Source: Ashinkailepas kermadecensis (taxonomy: Eukaryota > Arthropoda > Thecostraca > Neolepadidae). From it: a stretch of 64,000 nt of DNA. A program made the translations under genes and the position numbers. The DNA lies in contig JAOTOM010004573.1 of NCBI GenBank assembly GCA_034440615.1, positions 278,754-342,753 of the forward strand, read 5' to 3'. The first letter of the stretch is position 1; every line of letters begins with the position of its first letter. Positions 22,177 to 34,794 of this stretch are shown here, in pieces. Under the pieces are notes generated by a model. That model ran no database searches and was not told where the DNA came from. It was given only the letters and a program-made list of their open reading frames with translations.

Positions 22177-23978
22177 GGGTCGCCATTGCTGCCGACACTG
22201 ACCTGACTATGGGTCGCCATTGCTGCCGACACTGACCTGACTATGGGTCGCCATTGCTGCCGACACTGACCTGACTATGGGTCGCCATTGCTGCCGACAC
22301 TGACCTGACTATGGGTCGCCATTGCTGCCGACACTGACCTGACTATGGGTCGCCATTGCTGCCGACACTGACCTGACTATGGGTCGCCATTGCTGCCGAC
22401 ACTGACCTGACTATGGGTCGCCATTGCTGCCGACACTGACCTGACTATGGGTCGCCATTGCTGCCGACACTAACCTGACTAAGGGTCGCCATTGCTGTCG
22501 ACACTGACCTGACTATGGGTCGCCATTGCTGTCGACACTGACCTGACTATGGGTCGCCATTGCTGCCGACACTGACCTGACTATGGGTCGCCATTGCTGC
22601 CGACACTGACCTGACTATGGGTCGCCATTGCTGCCGACACTGACCTGACTATGGGTCGCCATTGCTGCCGACACTGACCTGACTATGGGTCGCCATTGCT
22701 GCCGACACTGACCTGACTATGGGTCGCCATTGCTGCCGACACTGACCTGACTATTGGTCGCCATTGCTGCCGACACTGACCTGACTATGGGTCGCCATTG
22801 CTGCCGACACTGACCTGACTATGGGTCGCCATTGCTGCCGACACTGACCTGACTATGGGTCGCCATTGCTGCCGACACTGACCTGACTATGGGTCGCCAT
22901 TGCTGCCGACACTGACCTGACTATGGGTCGCCATTGCTGCCGACACTGACCTGACTATGGGTCGCCATTGCTGCCGACACTGACCTGACTATGGGTCGCC
23001 ATTGCTGCCGACACTGACCTGACTATGGGTCGCCATTGCTGCCGACACTGACCTGACTATGGGTCGCCATTGCTTCCGACACTGACCTGACTATGGGTCG
23101 CCATTGCTGCCGACACTGACCTGACTATGGGTCGCCATTGCTGCCGACACTGACCTGACTATGGGTCGCCATTGCTGCCGACACTGACCTGACTATGGGT
23201 CGCCATTGCTGCCGACACTGACCTGACTATGGGTCGCCATTGCTGCCGACACTGACCTGACTATGGGTCGCCATTGCTGCCGACACTGACCTGACTATGG
23301 GTCGCCATTGCTGCCGACACTGACCTGACTATGGGTCGCCATTGCTGCCGACACTGACCTGACTATGGGTCGCCATTGCTGCCGACACTGACCTGACTAT
23401 GGGTCGCCATTGCTGCCGACACTGACCTGACTATGGGTCGCCATTGCTGCCGACACTGACCTGACTAAGGGTCGCCATTGCTGCCGACACTGACCTGACT
23501 ATGGGTCGCCATTGCTGCCGACACTGACCTGACTATGGGTCGCCATTGCTGCCGACACTGACCTGACTATGGGTCGCCATTGCTGCCGACACTGACCTGA
23601 CTATGGGTCGCCATTGCTGCCGACACTGACCTGACTATGGGTCGCCATTGCTGCCGACACTGACCTGACTAAGGGTCGCCATTGCTGCCGACACTGACCT
23701 GACTATGGGTCGCCATTGCTGCCGACACTGACCTGACTATGGGTCGCCATTGCTGCCGACACTGACCTGACTATGGGTCGCCATTGCTGCCGACACTGAC
23801 CTGACTATGGGTCGCCATTGCTGTCGACACTGACCTGACTATGGGTCGCCATTGCTGCCGACACTGACCTGACTATGGGTCGCCATTGCTGCCGACACTG
23901 ACCTGACTATGGGTCGCCATTGCTGCCGACACTGACCTGACTATGGGTCGCCATTGCTGCCGACACTGACCTGACTAT
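22177..23978. repeat. 34-bp satellite, 53 copies
   Basis: The unit starts GGGTCGCCATTGCTGCCGAC and ends ACTGACCTGACTAT. The first copy starts at 22,177 and the last at 23,945; the distance is exactly 52 x 34, so there is no net length change over 1.8 kb. Only scattered single-base variants are visible, for example CTGTCGAC units, ACTAAGGG units and CTTCCGAC. 34 is not a multiple of three and the unit contains TGA and TAG, so it is not coding. Confidence 0.98.
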
Positions 23979-24139
23979 GCTGGAAGTGTTTCTCTCGCAG
24001 CAGAAACGCCAGACCCTGGGTGACCGTCTGCAGACCATCGTCGTCCGTCACCAGCGGGTACCGCCTGATCGAGTTGTTGCTCGTCTGCAGCAATGACACC
24101 GCCGGCCGGCTGTTACTTGTCCGCCGCAAGGGACACACC
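23979..24139 (+). other. Short GC-rich segment between two arrays
   Basis: This 160-bp piece has a codon-like look (an ORF starts near 24,020) and runs without a break into the next array. No domain is recognised. Confidence 0.4.
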
Positions 24140-25070
24140 GGCTATGGTCTGATACTCAACTGTAGGCGGGGGGGGAATACACACGGGTACGGTCTGATAC
24201 TCAACTGTAGGGGGGTGGGGGATACACACGGGTACGATCTGATACCTGTCCGCAGGGAACACACGGGTACGGCCTGATACTCAACTGTAGGGGGGGGATA
24301 CACACGGGCTACGGTCTGATACTCAACTGTAGGGGGGTGGGGGATACACACTGGTACGGTCTGATACTCAACTGTAGGGGGGATACACACGGGTACAGTC
24401 TGATACCTGTCCGCAGGGGACACACGGGTACGGTCTGATACTCAACTGTAGGGGGGGATACACACGGGCTACGGTCTGATACTCAACTGTAGGGGGGGAT
24501 ACACACTGGTACGGTCTGACACCTGTCCGCAGGGGACACACGGGTACGGCCGGATACCCAACTGTAAGGGGGGATACACACGGGCTACGGTCTGATACTG
24601 AACTGTAGGGGGGGGATACACACGGGCTACGGTCTGATACTGAACTGTAGGGGGGGGATACACACGGGTACGGTCTGATACCTGTCCGCAGGGGACACAC
24701 GGGTACGGCCTGATACTCAACTGTAGGGGGGGGATACACACGGGCTACGGTCTGATACTCAACTGTAAGGGGGGGGGGATACACACGGGTACGGTCTGAT
24801 ACTTGTCCGCAGGGGACACACGGGTACGGTCTGATGCTCAACTGTAGGGGGGTACACACGGGCTACGGTCTGATGCCTGTATGTAGGGGGATACACACGG
24901 GTACGGTCTGATACCTGTCTGTAGGGGGATACACACGGGTACGGTCTGATGCTCGTCGATAGAGGGGGACACACACGGGCACGGTCGTCTGATGCTTGTC
25001 TGTAGTGGAATACAAACGGATACGCTCTGATGCTTGTCTGTGAAAGGACACACGAGTACGGTCGTCTACC
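24140..25070. repeat. G-rich minisatellite, about 40-45 bp units
   Basis: About 22 imperfect copies of a unit with ACACGGGTACGGTCTGATAC, alternating between CTCAACTGTAGGGGGGG and CCTGTCCGCAGGGGACAC types, so a higher-order dimer or trimer exists. Runs of five to nine G recur in most copies on the plus strand. Minus-strand ORFs of Pro-Tyr-Cys-Val type are repeat artefacts. Confidence 0.9.
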
Positions 25071-25206
25071 GCGAAAAGGTGGTGAAGGGGGGGGGCAGGC
25101 ACGTTGTTGAGCGTTTATACTGAAGCGTGCAGGAACAGGCATTGCCAGTATCTCGTATTCCCTTGGAAAGAGAGGGAGAGGGAAGAAGAAGAGAATGAGT
25201 AGAGAG

Positions 25207-25249
<43 letters not shown>

Positions 25250-25942
25250 ATGGGGAGAGAGGGAGAGGGAAAGTTGCCCAAATTATCTCGGGGAAGGACA
25301 ACTACTCATCTATACCTGTGCAGGTGTTGTTCGTGATCTTTGCAAGAAATGCGCACTTCCAGTGGCGAATTTTAGGTTCAATGTTTTTCGAAAAGGTATT
25401 AGTTACTGCTGGGTAAGAGAGAGGCCCCTCATGGACCCAGACTGCCAATTATATTTTACGCATATTTTAGTATAGGTTCACTAGCGCCAGAATGTTTGGG
25501 TGATATGATAGTCAACTCATCCTGCATTTGAAGAAGTGCCATCGGTTAGTTATCGGGTTGACTTTGTATCTAAGCAGATACCTGCTGCAAAATATGAACT
25601 GCTAAGTCAACTGCTGCAGTTAGTTATCGCCCGTTTATATATGCTCAGTAATTATGGTGAGGCAGCCAGCGCATATATATTTTTTGCTGAATATGATCCA
25701 TGGGGTGTGGCGTACAATGCCATGTATCCAGTACATGCGTACTGTATATCCATAACACGTGTGTACTTCGCACCCGTCCGTGTTGAATTGTTGTCTATTG
25801 ATGGGCGTGCTCAGCTCACACCCATCGCTGTGGTTTGGTGTGAAGGAACACAGCGCTGCGCTGTGGTTTGGTGTGTACGCGGAGTCGTGTTAGCGTCATA
25901 CTGACTGCGGGGGAGCGGGACGAGTGGGGGTGGTTGACGCCT
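25071..25942. other. No gene seen
   Basis: It holds a GA/G tract (25,208-25,250) and unassigned sequence. No recognisable ORF. Confidence 0.5.
25208..25250. repeat. (GA)n followed by G run
   Basis: About 16 GA dinucleotides pass into nine G. Confidence 0.95.
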
Positions 25943-26173
25943 GTTTGACAACGGAACACGGGCAGCTAAGAAAGCTATTGGGCGGAAGAAAAGGAACACC
26001 AGACATGGCCGACCGCAATGACGAAAACACCTCGCTACGTCCGCTATGAACGATTTAGTTTGACAATCGAGCACGAGCGGCTGAGAAGGCTGTTCCACGG
26101 GAGAAAATGAACACCAGATATGGCCGACGGCCATGACGACAATACACCTCGCTACGTCCCTTATGAACGATTT
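25943..26173. repeat. 115-bp diverged tandem duplication
   Basis: GTTTGACAACGGAACACGGG at 25,943 and GTTTGACAATCGAGCACGAG at 26,058 start two copies, both ending CTATGAACGATTTAGT or close to it. Divergence is higher than in most other arrays of the window, so this one is older. Confidence 0.85.
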
Positions 26174-27527
26174 AGTACTTTCTTAAAAGATGGCTGAAGT
26201 AACACTAAAATCATATTGTTTAGCAGACGTCTGCTTTGGCCGCGTGAGCCACTCATGCGCAATGTCCAAATAATATGGATCCATGCACTTTGGAACAGTG
26301 ATGCTCGTGTTTACTTCAGATGCAGAAGGACAAACAAATTTTGAACCATGAAGTTGAATACATGCCGTTCGCATGATACTTTAAATCGAAGGCCTGACAC
26401 GTGTCGGTCCTGGCCGCAGTCGTTGCGTTTGTGTTAGGCATGCTCGGGTACTTTTGTCCTGACTGCCTAGCCTTGAACCGTCATAGTCAGGCCAGCACTG
26501 TGCAAGTGTGCTTAAATTCATTGTCCAAATAACCACTATTGTATTGGACACACTGGACTAGACACACAACCTAAAGCCGTTAATCAAGTTGGACGCCAGC
26601 CGTTTATCAACATTTGTGCTGCGCCATGTCAGTGAACTATCGACCTTTCCCGTAAATCAGCTGATTAATTGGCTACAGCGACACCGGCACGGTACAGCAC
26701 CAGATGGCGGTCCGCTGATACTACCACCGGCCAGGGATACCGCTTGCACTATCAACACCCCAGTGAGAAGATTCTTCCCAGGACACCGAAGGTGTTTCAT
26801 AATGGGTTGCAATATCATAATGCTGGATTCCTGTCGTGAGATCTTGCATAGTTGATTCATTAGCGGGCAGTCGGTTTAGGTGTCAGGCCTGACAGAACCG
26901 AATTCCTGCTCATGTATTTTGGATGTAAAGCAGAAGGCAGGAGAGACTGAATTGAAAAGTGAATTGAAACTTTGAAATAGATCGGTCACCTTCAACTTGA
27001 CAGTCTGCCAAACTCCGGATGTTGGTCGAGGGCCGACCGAGTCATCATTGACGGACTGCCGTCCGCGTGCGGGACATCGAGCGGCGTTCCAACGGTGTCC
27101 AGGGAAAGGAGTGGCAGCTGCCAGCTAAGCAGCCATGGCACCATCCACATATGGCTACCTGGTATCCAAAGTAGATGCATCGGACATTCTACTTGGCTTT
27201 GGTAGCTGGAATCTGGAAGCAGAAGCTCCCGGAACAGTGCTTCATTCCATGTAATTGACATCGCTTGAATTACCTCGACACATGTGACCAGGTATGCGCA
27301 ACGTGAATTGATAACCTACATCACTGATCTAGACGGATAGGGACAGAACAGCCACACGAACACGGGCTTGATAGTTGGTGTAACTCTGTGGGAAAATAAT
27401 TAACCCATGGGCTTAATTAAAAACAAAACCCAAATATCAAGTGAAAATAAAATGTTCCACAGAATATGCAGCCTCTACTTATCCACCTCAATTTGATAGC
27501 TGCCGAAATGCTATCGGCAGAATCCCT
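26174..27527. other. No gene seen
   Basis: Unassigned sequence. A minus-strand ORF at 26,992-27,261 has no recognisable domain. Confidence 0.5.
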
Positions 27528-27690
27528 CTCCCCCCTCTCTCTCTCTCTCTCTCTCTCAATCTTTTTCTCTCTTCCCTCTCTCCCTCTCTCTTCATCTTTT
27601 TCTCTCTTCCCTCTCTCCCTCTCTCTCCATCTTTTTCTGTCTTCCCTCCCCCCCCCTCTCTCTCTCTCTCTCTCGCTCTCTTCTCTTTTT
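27528..27690. repeat. CT-rich simple repeat
   Basis: (CT)n tracts interrupted by CATCTTTTTCTCTCTTCCCT, itself repeated three times. Confidence 0.95.
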
Positions 27691-27779
27691 CTGTCGTGAT
27701 CTCTTTTTCGTTATTCCGTTTTCGCTATTCTGTCCTCGCCCCATCTAGCTTGCTCTTTCAATCTTGCTCTTTCACTTTT

Positions 27780-28160
27780 GCTCCTTTGTGTTCGCTTTTT
27801 CGCTTTCGCCCTTTCGTTTTCGCCCTTTCGCTTTCGCTCCTTCGCTTTCGCTCTTTCGCTTTCGCTCTCTTGCTTTCGCTCTTTCGCTTTCGCTCTCGCT
27901 CTTTCGCTTTCGCTCTTTCGCTTTCGCTCTTTCGCTTTCGCTCTTTCGCTTTCGCTCTTTAGCTTTCGCTCTTTCGCTTTCGCTCTTTCGCTTTCACTCT
28001 TTCGCTTTCGCTCTTTCGCTTTCGCCCTTTCGCTTTCGCCCTTTCGCTTTCGTTCTTTCGCTCTTTCGCTTTCGCTCCTTCGCTTTCGCTCTTTCGCTTT
28101 CGCCCTTTCGCTTTCGCTCTTTCGCTTTCGCTCTTTCGCTTTCGCTCTTTCGTTCTTGCT
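27780..28160. repeat. CTTTCG-based 6/12-bp minisatellite
   Basis: About 30 copies of a 12-bp unit CTCTTTCGCTTT with small changes. Open frames in several registers (Phe-Arg-Ser-Phe-Ala-Leu on plus, Lys-Arg-Ser-Glu-Ala on minus) are due to the repeat. Confidence 0.95.
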
Positions 28161-29606
28161 AGTTCGCTCTCGTTCTCGCTGCCTCGCTTCTACTGTTTTG
28201 TTTTTGCTCACCCGCTCCCTACTGCTTATTAGGTCGGCGCCATTTCACAAGTGCAAAGAGAGTATGAAAGGTATCCACTCCCAGCACAGTGTGGTATCTA
28301 AAAGCATACTACTTGATCACTCGAATCGCACTCTATCAAACGATCAAGCTGAGCCGACCGACAGCGTGACGCATAGTTTGGCGGCGCGTTTTCCATTAGG
28401 CGTAATATCGCTCACATGCCGACGCGACCGTCGACCTTCTGGGAATCGCCAGTAGTTCCGGGCGGCGTGGATAGAACATTGTCTGCCAAGTTGGCAGTTC
28501 GATCATCTTCCGACAGCACCATTTGGCATCTGAGGCAGAATTTTCCACGCCATTTCGCACCGACTGGATGTTCGGGCCATTGTTTCGATCGGTCGGGGGA
28601 ACAAAAACGCTGGCGCCGGTTCTGCGCCCGCCCGCTATCGGCGCGAACGGCGGTCGGTTCGGCACCGACGCCTTCGGTCGGCGCTGGTCCCGGCCGTGCA
28701 CCAAGCCCAGTGTCTCGTCAACATTCGTCCTCGTGCGTCGACACACTGGCCCAATGTGCAGGATGCCACACAGAGGCCTCCTGTGTACCGGGCCAAAGTA
28801 ACGACCGCAGCGTCGCCATCCAATGACATGTCACGTTGCGGACACCGCATGTGATCATCGTGCTATTATTGGAGAACGGCTGCCAGGCTCTAGTCCGGGC
28901 ATGTCTATCAAACTACTTAACCACACGCTTCCCCGTCCCATCCGATTGTTTCCACTTGGATATCTCTTGAAAAACAAAGCCTCCGCCGACACCAATCGAC
29001 CTGAGCTCTCGGGACCGGGGGGGGCGGGGGCAGTGACGACGTGCCGACGGTGACAACTTCAGTAAATGTACCGGCACGACCAGTGGGAGCGTGTGAATGG
29101 GCTCCGTGTGAATGGGCTCCGTTTCGCCGCGCGGTCTATCCAGAAGTGCAGCATAACATGGACTGAAATTCCCTGAACCAGCTGAATTCGGATCTGTGAA
29201 GTTCAATCCATAGCCAGTCAAAATTCACCGACAACCAGAACCGCAATCCAAGTCCAATCCGTTTGCTCGAAACGTATTCCAAAGACTCAAATTTTAAGTT
29301 CCTACAGTGCGCGGAGCAACAATGTAGCTTCGTGATCAACCATAAATGCAATATATTCTGATAAAAATTTTCAACTTGATATCCAACTCAATGGGAAGTT
29401 CGTAGGGATGATCCGATCCATGACATGGCCTACCCAGAAGGCAGTGGTTGCGCACTGATCTCCCGCAGCTTTGTGACACACTGCTCATGACAGGTCCCGT
29501 CGCTGGGTATGACGACCTCATTAGCGGCTCCGTGACGCTTCGTCACCTTGGAGACGACGCCTGGCGGTTCCCGTTTTAGCAAATGGTTGGATGCGTGGCA
29601 CTGCAT
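28161..29606. other. No gene seen
   Basis: A GC-rich block at 28,380-28,830 has overlapping ORFs on both strands but no recognisable domain or splice signals that I trust. Confidence 0.45.
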
Positions 29607-30672
29607 GACGGCTCTCGCGACAGTCTGCGACGGGTCCTGCGACAGTCTGCGACGGGTCCTGCGACAGTCTGTGACGGGTTATGCGAGAGTCTGCGACGGG
29701 TCCTGCGACAGTCTGTGACGGGTCTTGCGACAGTCTGCTACGGGCCCTGCGAGAGTCTGTGGCGGATCCTGCGACATTCTGTGACGGGTTATGCGAGAGT
29801 CTGCGACGGGTCCTGCGAGAGTCTGTGACGGGTCCTGCGACAGTCTGTGACGGGTTATGTGAGAGTCTGCGGTGGGTCCTGCGAGAGTCTGTGACGGGTA
29901 TTGCGACAGTCTGTGACGGGTCTTGTGAGATTATGTGACGGGTATTGCGACATTATGTGACGGGTCCTGCGACAGTCTGTGACGGGTTCTGCAACAGTCT
30001 GTGACGGGTCCTGCGACAGTCTGTGACGGCTCTCGCGACAGTCTGTGACGACCCCTGCGACAGTCTTGACGACCTATCGACAGTATGTGACGACTCCTGC
30101 GACAGTCTGTGACGACCCCTGTGACAGTATCTGATGACTCCTGCGACAGCCTGTGACGGGTCCTGTGACAGTATGTGATGGCTCTTGCGACAGTTTGTGA
30201 CATACAGCGACAGTATGTGACATACCGCGACAGTCTGTGGCGACCACTGTGACAGTCTTGGCGACTCCTGCGACAGTCTTGACGACTCCAGCGACAGTCT
30301 GTGACGACTCCAGCGACAGTCTGTGACGGATTCTGCGATAGTCTGTGACGGGTCTTGTGACGGTCTGTAACGGGTCCTGCGACAGTCTGTGGCGACCCCT
30401 GCGACAGTCTGTGACGACTCCTGCGACAGTCTGTGACGGATTCTGCGAGAGTCTGTGACGGGTCTTGTGGCGGTCTGTAACGGGTCCTGCGACAGTCTGT
30501 GGCGACCCTTGCGACAGTCTGTGACGACTACTGTGACAGTATGTGACTGGTTCTGCGACAGTCTGTGACGGTCCTGCAACAGTCTGTGACGGGTCCTGTG
30601 ACAGTCTGTGACGGGTCCTGCGACAGTCTGTGACGATCCTGCAACAGTCTGTGGCGACCCCTGCGACAGTCG
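29607..30672. repeat. 22-bp minisatellite, about 48 copies
   Basis: The unit GCGACAGTCTGTGACGGGTC plus two bases is repeated with variants (GGGTCCT, GACTCCT, GACCCCT, GGGTTAT). The minus-strand ORF of 261 residues (Thr-Val-Ala-Gly-Pro-Val-Thr-Asp-Cys type) is open because 3 x 22 bp gives a 22-residue repeat. Confidence 0.95.
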
Positions 30673-30784
30673 GCGGTGATTCCACATGTCAGGTCGTGTG
30701 AAGGTGTGTGTTGGATCTTGTGACCATTCTTGCCACATCCCGTGACGCTAGGTGACAGTGCATCACATATGTTACGACGATATG

Positions 30785-31405
30785 ACGGGTTTCGTGACGG
30801 TGTGTGGCAGATCACGTGACGACATGCGACAGATCCCCTGACGGCGTGAGGAGTCCTGCGACGTGTGACGGTATGTGACAGATCACGTGACGACATGCAA
30901 CAGATCCCCTGGCGGCGTGGCGAGTCATGCGACGTGTGACGGTATGTGGCAGATCACGTGACGACATGTGACAGATCCCCTGACGGCGTGAGGAGTCCTG
31001 CGACGTGTGACGGTATGTTACAGATCACGTGACGACATGCAACAGATCCCCTGGCGGCGTGGCGAGTCATGCGACGTGTGACGGTATGTGACAGATCACG
31101 TGACGACATGTGACAGATCCCCTGACGGCGTGGCGCGTCATGCGACGTGTGACGGTATGTGACAGATCCCGTGACGACATACGACAGATCCCCTGGCGGC
31201 GTGGCGAGTCATGCGACGTGTGACGGTATGTGACATATCACGTGACGACATGCGACAGATCCCCTAGCGGCGTGACCAGCCCTGCGGAGTGTGACGGTAT
31301 GTGACAGATCACGTGACGGCATGCGACAGATCCCTAGCGGCGTGACCAGCCCTGCGGAGTATGATGGTATATGACAGATCCCGTGACGGCAGGCGACATG
31401 CCCGC
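30785..31405. repeat. 71-bp satellite, about 8-9 copies
   Basis: GTGTGACGGTATGTGACAGA starts copies at 30,863, 30,934, 31,005 and 31,076, a steady 71-bp period. Most units contain GATCACGTGACGACATG with the palindrome CACGTG. It directly follows the 22-bp array, with which it shares TGTGACGG and CGACAG words. Confidence 0.93.
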
Positions 31406-32721
31406 TGCACGTGAGGCTGCCCCCCCCCCCCCCAGTCTTGCCACACAGACACCAGCGCGGTGCCGCTCAACCGCGGCCCCTCCGGCTAATCCACTTAATG
31501 GCCGGCCGGCATTACTGTGATGGCGGCCGCCGGCGTGGGCTGGCTGATGTGTCGTGCACACAGGGTATCAGGGGGTGGGGGGGGGGGGGGGGGGCGCCGA
31601 GGACGCGCCGCATAATGGGCAGCCACCCACCGACAAAGCGCCACTCGGTCAGGCGCAGCTCCCCTCACCAATCAATGTGTGTGTGGATGGATGGATACGG
31701 CCAGGGCGAGTCCGTGCTGCCACCGTTATGATGTGGACACAGACTACAGCTATGCGACGAATGAACTGGCCACGCTAACGATGTTAATGCAGTAAAGAAG
31801 GCGTCTGATCGTTGTAGAGGTGAGGCATGCTCGTAGCAGACGAGCGAGGGCAAAATGCGGGTCGCGGGCCTGTGCTACGGGTACAGGAAAGGGCATCACG
31901 CCACGATGGGAAGCTGGCAGGCCTACCGTAGCCGCGCTGTAGGGGCAGGCTGTAGCGTCCTGAATGCTCGGAGGCCTTACACTTCGTCAGATTTTCGTGG
32001 AAATACAGCAATTTTGGGAATACGTAAAGCCAATTTCGCCCATTCGGCACAGGCCATTCAAACATAGATATTCGTGCTTCATATTCAGCTGGTTGTGAAA
32101 ATAATGCCTCCAATTTCGACTTGCGTGCATTGAAAACAACCAATCCGATTCAGTCGAATGCCTACAACATTAGCTAAATTGGCCTCATCGGTCCAATATG
32201 GTGCGCCTATCACCTACTTAGAACATAAATGCACCAATCCAGATTGTCGAATTAGCAGAAGTGTCACGCTGTGTCACGGTCTTTTTCTTCTCTCGCGGTC
32301 TCCTCGCGCACTTATGCCGCATACAACTGCTCCGTGTGACACTCTCCATCTGACTGACACCAACCAGGCAATCACCCGGCCTCGGGGTGCGCAGGCCACG
32401 TGGCATGACGATTTAACCACGTGACTGACGGCTGGCTGGCTGGCCCCTAGTCGGTGCCGGCTAAGCCTGCAGGGATTGATTTTCGTCACACAACATTTTT
32501 TTAACGAAAAAAATGAGCGCACGAGAAACAAAATATTGTAGCAAGGTCGTTCAATATCAAAACAAAACAGTATTGATTATCGATGAAGGAAGTATAATTT
32601 TAAGCGCCGCAGCAAAATATTTACTTGTAATTCCAAGAAGCAACGGCCATCGCTACCGCATTCCAAGAAGCAACGGCAGACAAGTAGCACCATGGCAGCT
32701 CGGCGGCGTTTTATTGCGCAC
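31406..32721. other. Presumed intron or downstream region of the beat-like gene
   Basis: It should contain the next exon of the minus-strand Ig gene (the second half of Ig domain 2) if that exon is near, but I found none. A C run (31,422-31,433) and a run of almost pure G (31,572-31,594) are present. Confidence 0.4.
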
Positions 32722-32855
32722 CTTTTCGTCGTTGATGAGCCAGGTCAGGTTGGCAGCCGGACGAGACAAAGCTGACGTACAGTTGACCCTGATGACGTCA
32801 CCAGCGTCCTTGTTGATGTGGCTGACTGACGTGCGCAGTCTCTTACGTGGTACCT
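32722..32855 (-). CDS. beat-like Ig gene, exon with first half of Ig domain 2
   Basis: A 134-bp exon on the minus strand. The acceptor is preceded by a pyrimidine tract (TGTTCTTCCTCAG). The donor AAAAG/GTGCGC is weak. It encodes VPRKRLRTSVSH, GDVIRVNCTSALSRPAANLT and WLINDEK: the first Cys and the Trp core of an Ig domain, with NCTS and NLTW as N-glycosylation sequons, closely like the second Ig domain of Drosophila beaten-path proteins. It starts in phase 1, matching the previous exon, which ends after one base of a codon; the joined codon is GAG. It ends in phase 0. The partner Cys must lie in an exon not found. The product is expected on the cell surface or secreted, in axon guidance (inference from family). 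Confidence 0.8.
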
Positions 32856-33423
32856 CTGAGGAAGAACATGCGTCACGCTTCCGATGTTGATGTATGGACA
32901 TCAAACACGCTGCATACGAATGCGGGCCTAAGCGCTCATACATTCCGTCAACGTTATAGCCGGAGCATATATATATATACATCTACACGTTTTGAGTGCA
33001 ACAGCATACGAGTAGCAAAAATTGGAAATGGAAGTACATCGTATGCACCGTGGCAAAATGTGGGGCTATTCTGGCCGTTCCAATATATTCCACCCCACCC
33101 ATATAAATGTTATTTATTAACATGTATCAGGACGATGTTTTCGTCTCCGCTTTGAACGTTCACCACCCAGCTACTGCATTGTCGGCTGTGCTAAGCTTTT
33201 CAACACGGTGATAAACTTCCAATGTGGATGTCAACAGGATAATCAGGACCAAGATCAGCAACACATTCTAGGTCCACATAAAAACAAACATCGCAGCATC
33301 TAAATCACTCGTCATCGACAGCCTACTGTAGATACACAGTGGCGCTCAACGTAACGACAGTGGTTGCTTCTTACAATGGGAAGCCCAGCACATGTTCATG
33401 ACGAAGTGGGTCAGAAAGCTCAC

Positions 33424-33556
33424 CGACAACCCTAACGACGCCCCTGGCCACGACCGTGGCGAACGTTCCCTCGGCGGTGATTTCACACCCGTACTTCCCG
33501 GCCGTGTCAAGGTCCACGTCTTGCAGCACCACCCTCGATTCGTCCGACTCCGACTC
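33424..33556 (-). CDS. beat-like Ig gene, exon with second half of Ig domain 1
   Basis: A 133-bp exon on the minus strand, acceptor CTGCAG/G, donor TCG/GTGAGC. It encodes SRVVLQDVDLDTAGKYGC, then EITAEGTFATVVARG and VVRVV. D-x-A-G-x-Y-x-C is the classic F-strand motif with the second Ig cysteine; CEITAEG...F corresponds to the conserved C-E-V-S-A-E-x-P-x-F of the beat family. It starts in phase 0, as the 49.8-kb exon ends, and ends in phase 1, as the next exon 568 bp away requires. Phase agreement at both ends is strong evidence that it is real. Confidence 0.85.
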
Positions 33557-34794
33557 CTGCAGACATCAAGCAGCGGGTGCAGATGTCATTAATTATGCCC
33601 GGCAGACGCTTCGCCGATACCACGAACGGAAATAGCGCACATGGGCTGAAATGTAATGGCTCATGAGTCAACAGGTGTTAGGTAAAGTTACCGTGAGCAT
33701 CGAACAGAGTCAGGGTGATGATTCGTGTTCCACCAAGGATGACGAAGGCCACAGTTAGCTCGCACGAAGTCACATGCTGACCGGGCAGATATCACAAAGA
33801 GCAACACAGCTAGCAGAAAGAACCACCCAACAGGAAGCGCGAATCCAAACGTGGGAAGGGAATACAGTGACGTGGTGTGCTGTCAGAGCACGGCCGACTT
33901 TTGCAACAGGTTCTTCTTGATGACTGCATCCAATACTGAAACCTTTTTTTAAACAACCGTGGTTTATGGCTTGATATGAAAGACACCTTTATATTTGCTA
34001 CGCGCGTCATTTGCGTTCTCTCCGTCAGAGAGAACATCTTATTTTTGTATCTGATGTCATACTTCTTCCATCGTGTATCATGACTACCGCGCCAAATTTC
34101 AATATTGCAGGGGCGGCGGAACGCATCGCTGCAGGGGGTGGGGGAGTGGGATTCTCTGTACTCGGACATCTGCTGTGTCGGTATTGTGGAAGCTGGCGTA
34201 AGCGACAATTTGTCGTCACTCACCCAACAATTTTTTCCACGCATGGTCGGCTGGAAATTTTGCCGCCCGGTGGCAAAGCGACGCTACGGATTTATAATTT
34301 GGGGAAATCCGATACAGGCCACGCGCGCGAAGCGCGACGAAATTTTCTGGTGCGACGCAAGGAAAATCCAAAATGTTGTTCATCTAGCGTATTTGTTTAT
34401 TAAGGGAGAGTGGCGCTCTTCTTGGCTGCACCTCTGATTGCACGTGTTTTGATACACAAATTTTGGTTTTTAGTCATTTAATTATATTAGTTGTGGTAGT
34501 TTCCAGGCCTAAACCGAAAATTTTGGCCCCGCTTGTGTGATACCGTGCGTAAGCTCGCGTTTTTCATCCAACATACTCCAGAAATGGCTGGCTAAAATGC
34601 AATGAAACTCTGTGAATACCTGTGGACCTGTAACTGCTCTGTGATTTTGAACTTTCCTGCCCTGGTGTTTCATCATAGTAACACAAGGTTGTTATATCCA
34701 CAAGTTCCTTGTGGATTACCTCAATACCTCACCTCATCTGTATCTTCATCTGTGGACATTCAAATTTTGGTTATTTTTGTCTGAATTTTTGAAA
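33557..34794. other. Intron of the beat-like gene, no further gene seen
   Basis: Part of the 16.3-kb intron between the two exons of Ig domain 1. No repeat or ORF of note. Confidence 0.55.

Noticed and set aside
22177..23978. CRISPR-like array
   Set aside because: Units follow each other without spacers and the genome is eukaryotic, so this is a satellite.
27711..28455. Long ORFs on both strands (Lys/Arg/Glu-rich and Phe/Arg/Ser-rich)
   Set aside because: Produced by the 12-bp CTTTCG repeat; no non-repetitive domain is attached.
29953..30738. 261-residue minus-strand ORF
   Set aside because: It is open only because the 22-bp repeat gives a 22-residue periodic translation; other frames are open too.
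33780..33880. Hydrophobic minus-strand segment (FALPVGWFFLLAVLLFVIS) as a membrane anchor of the Ig gene
   Set aside because: It lies between the two halves of Ig domain 1, where a membrane anchor makes no sense, and is followed by a stop; probably chance.
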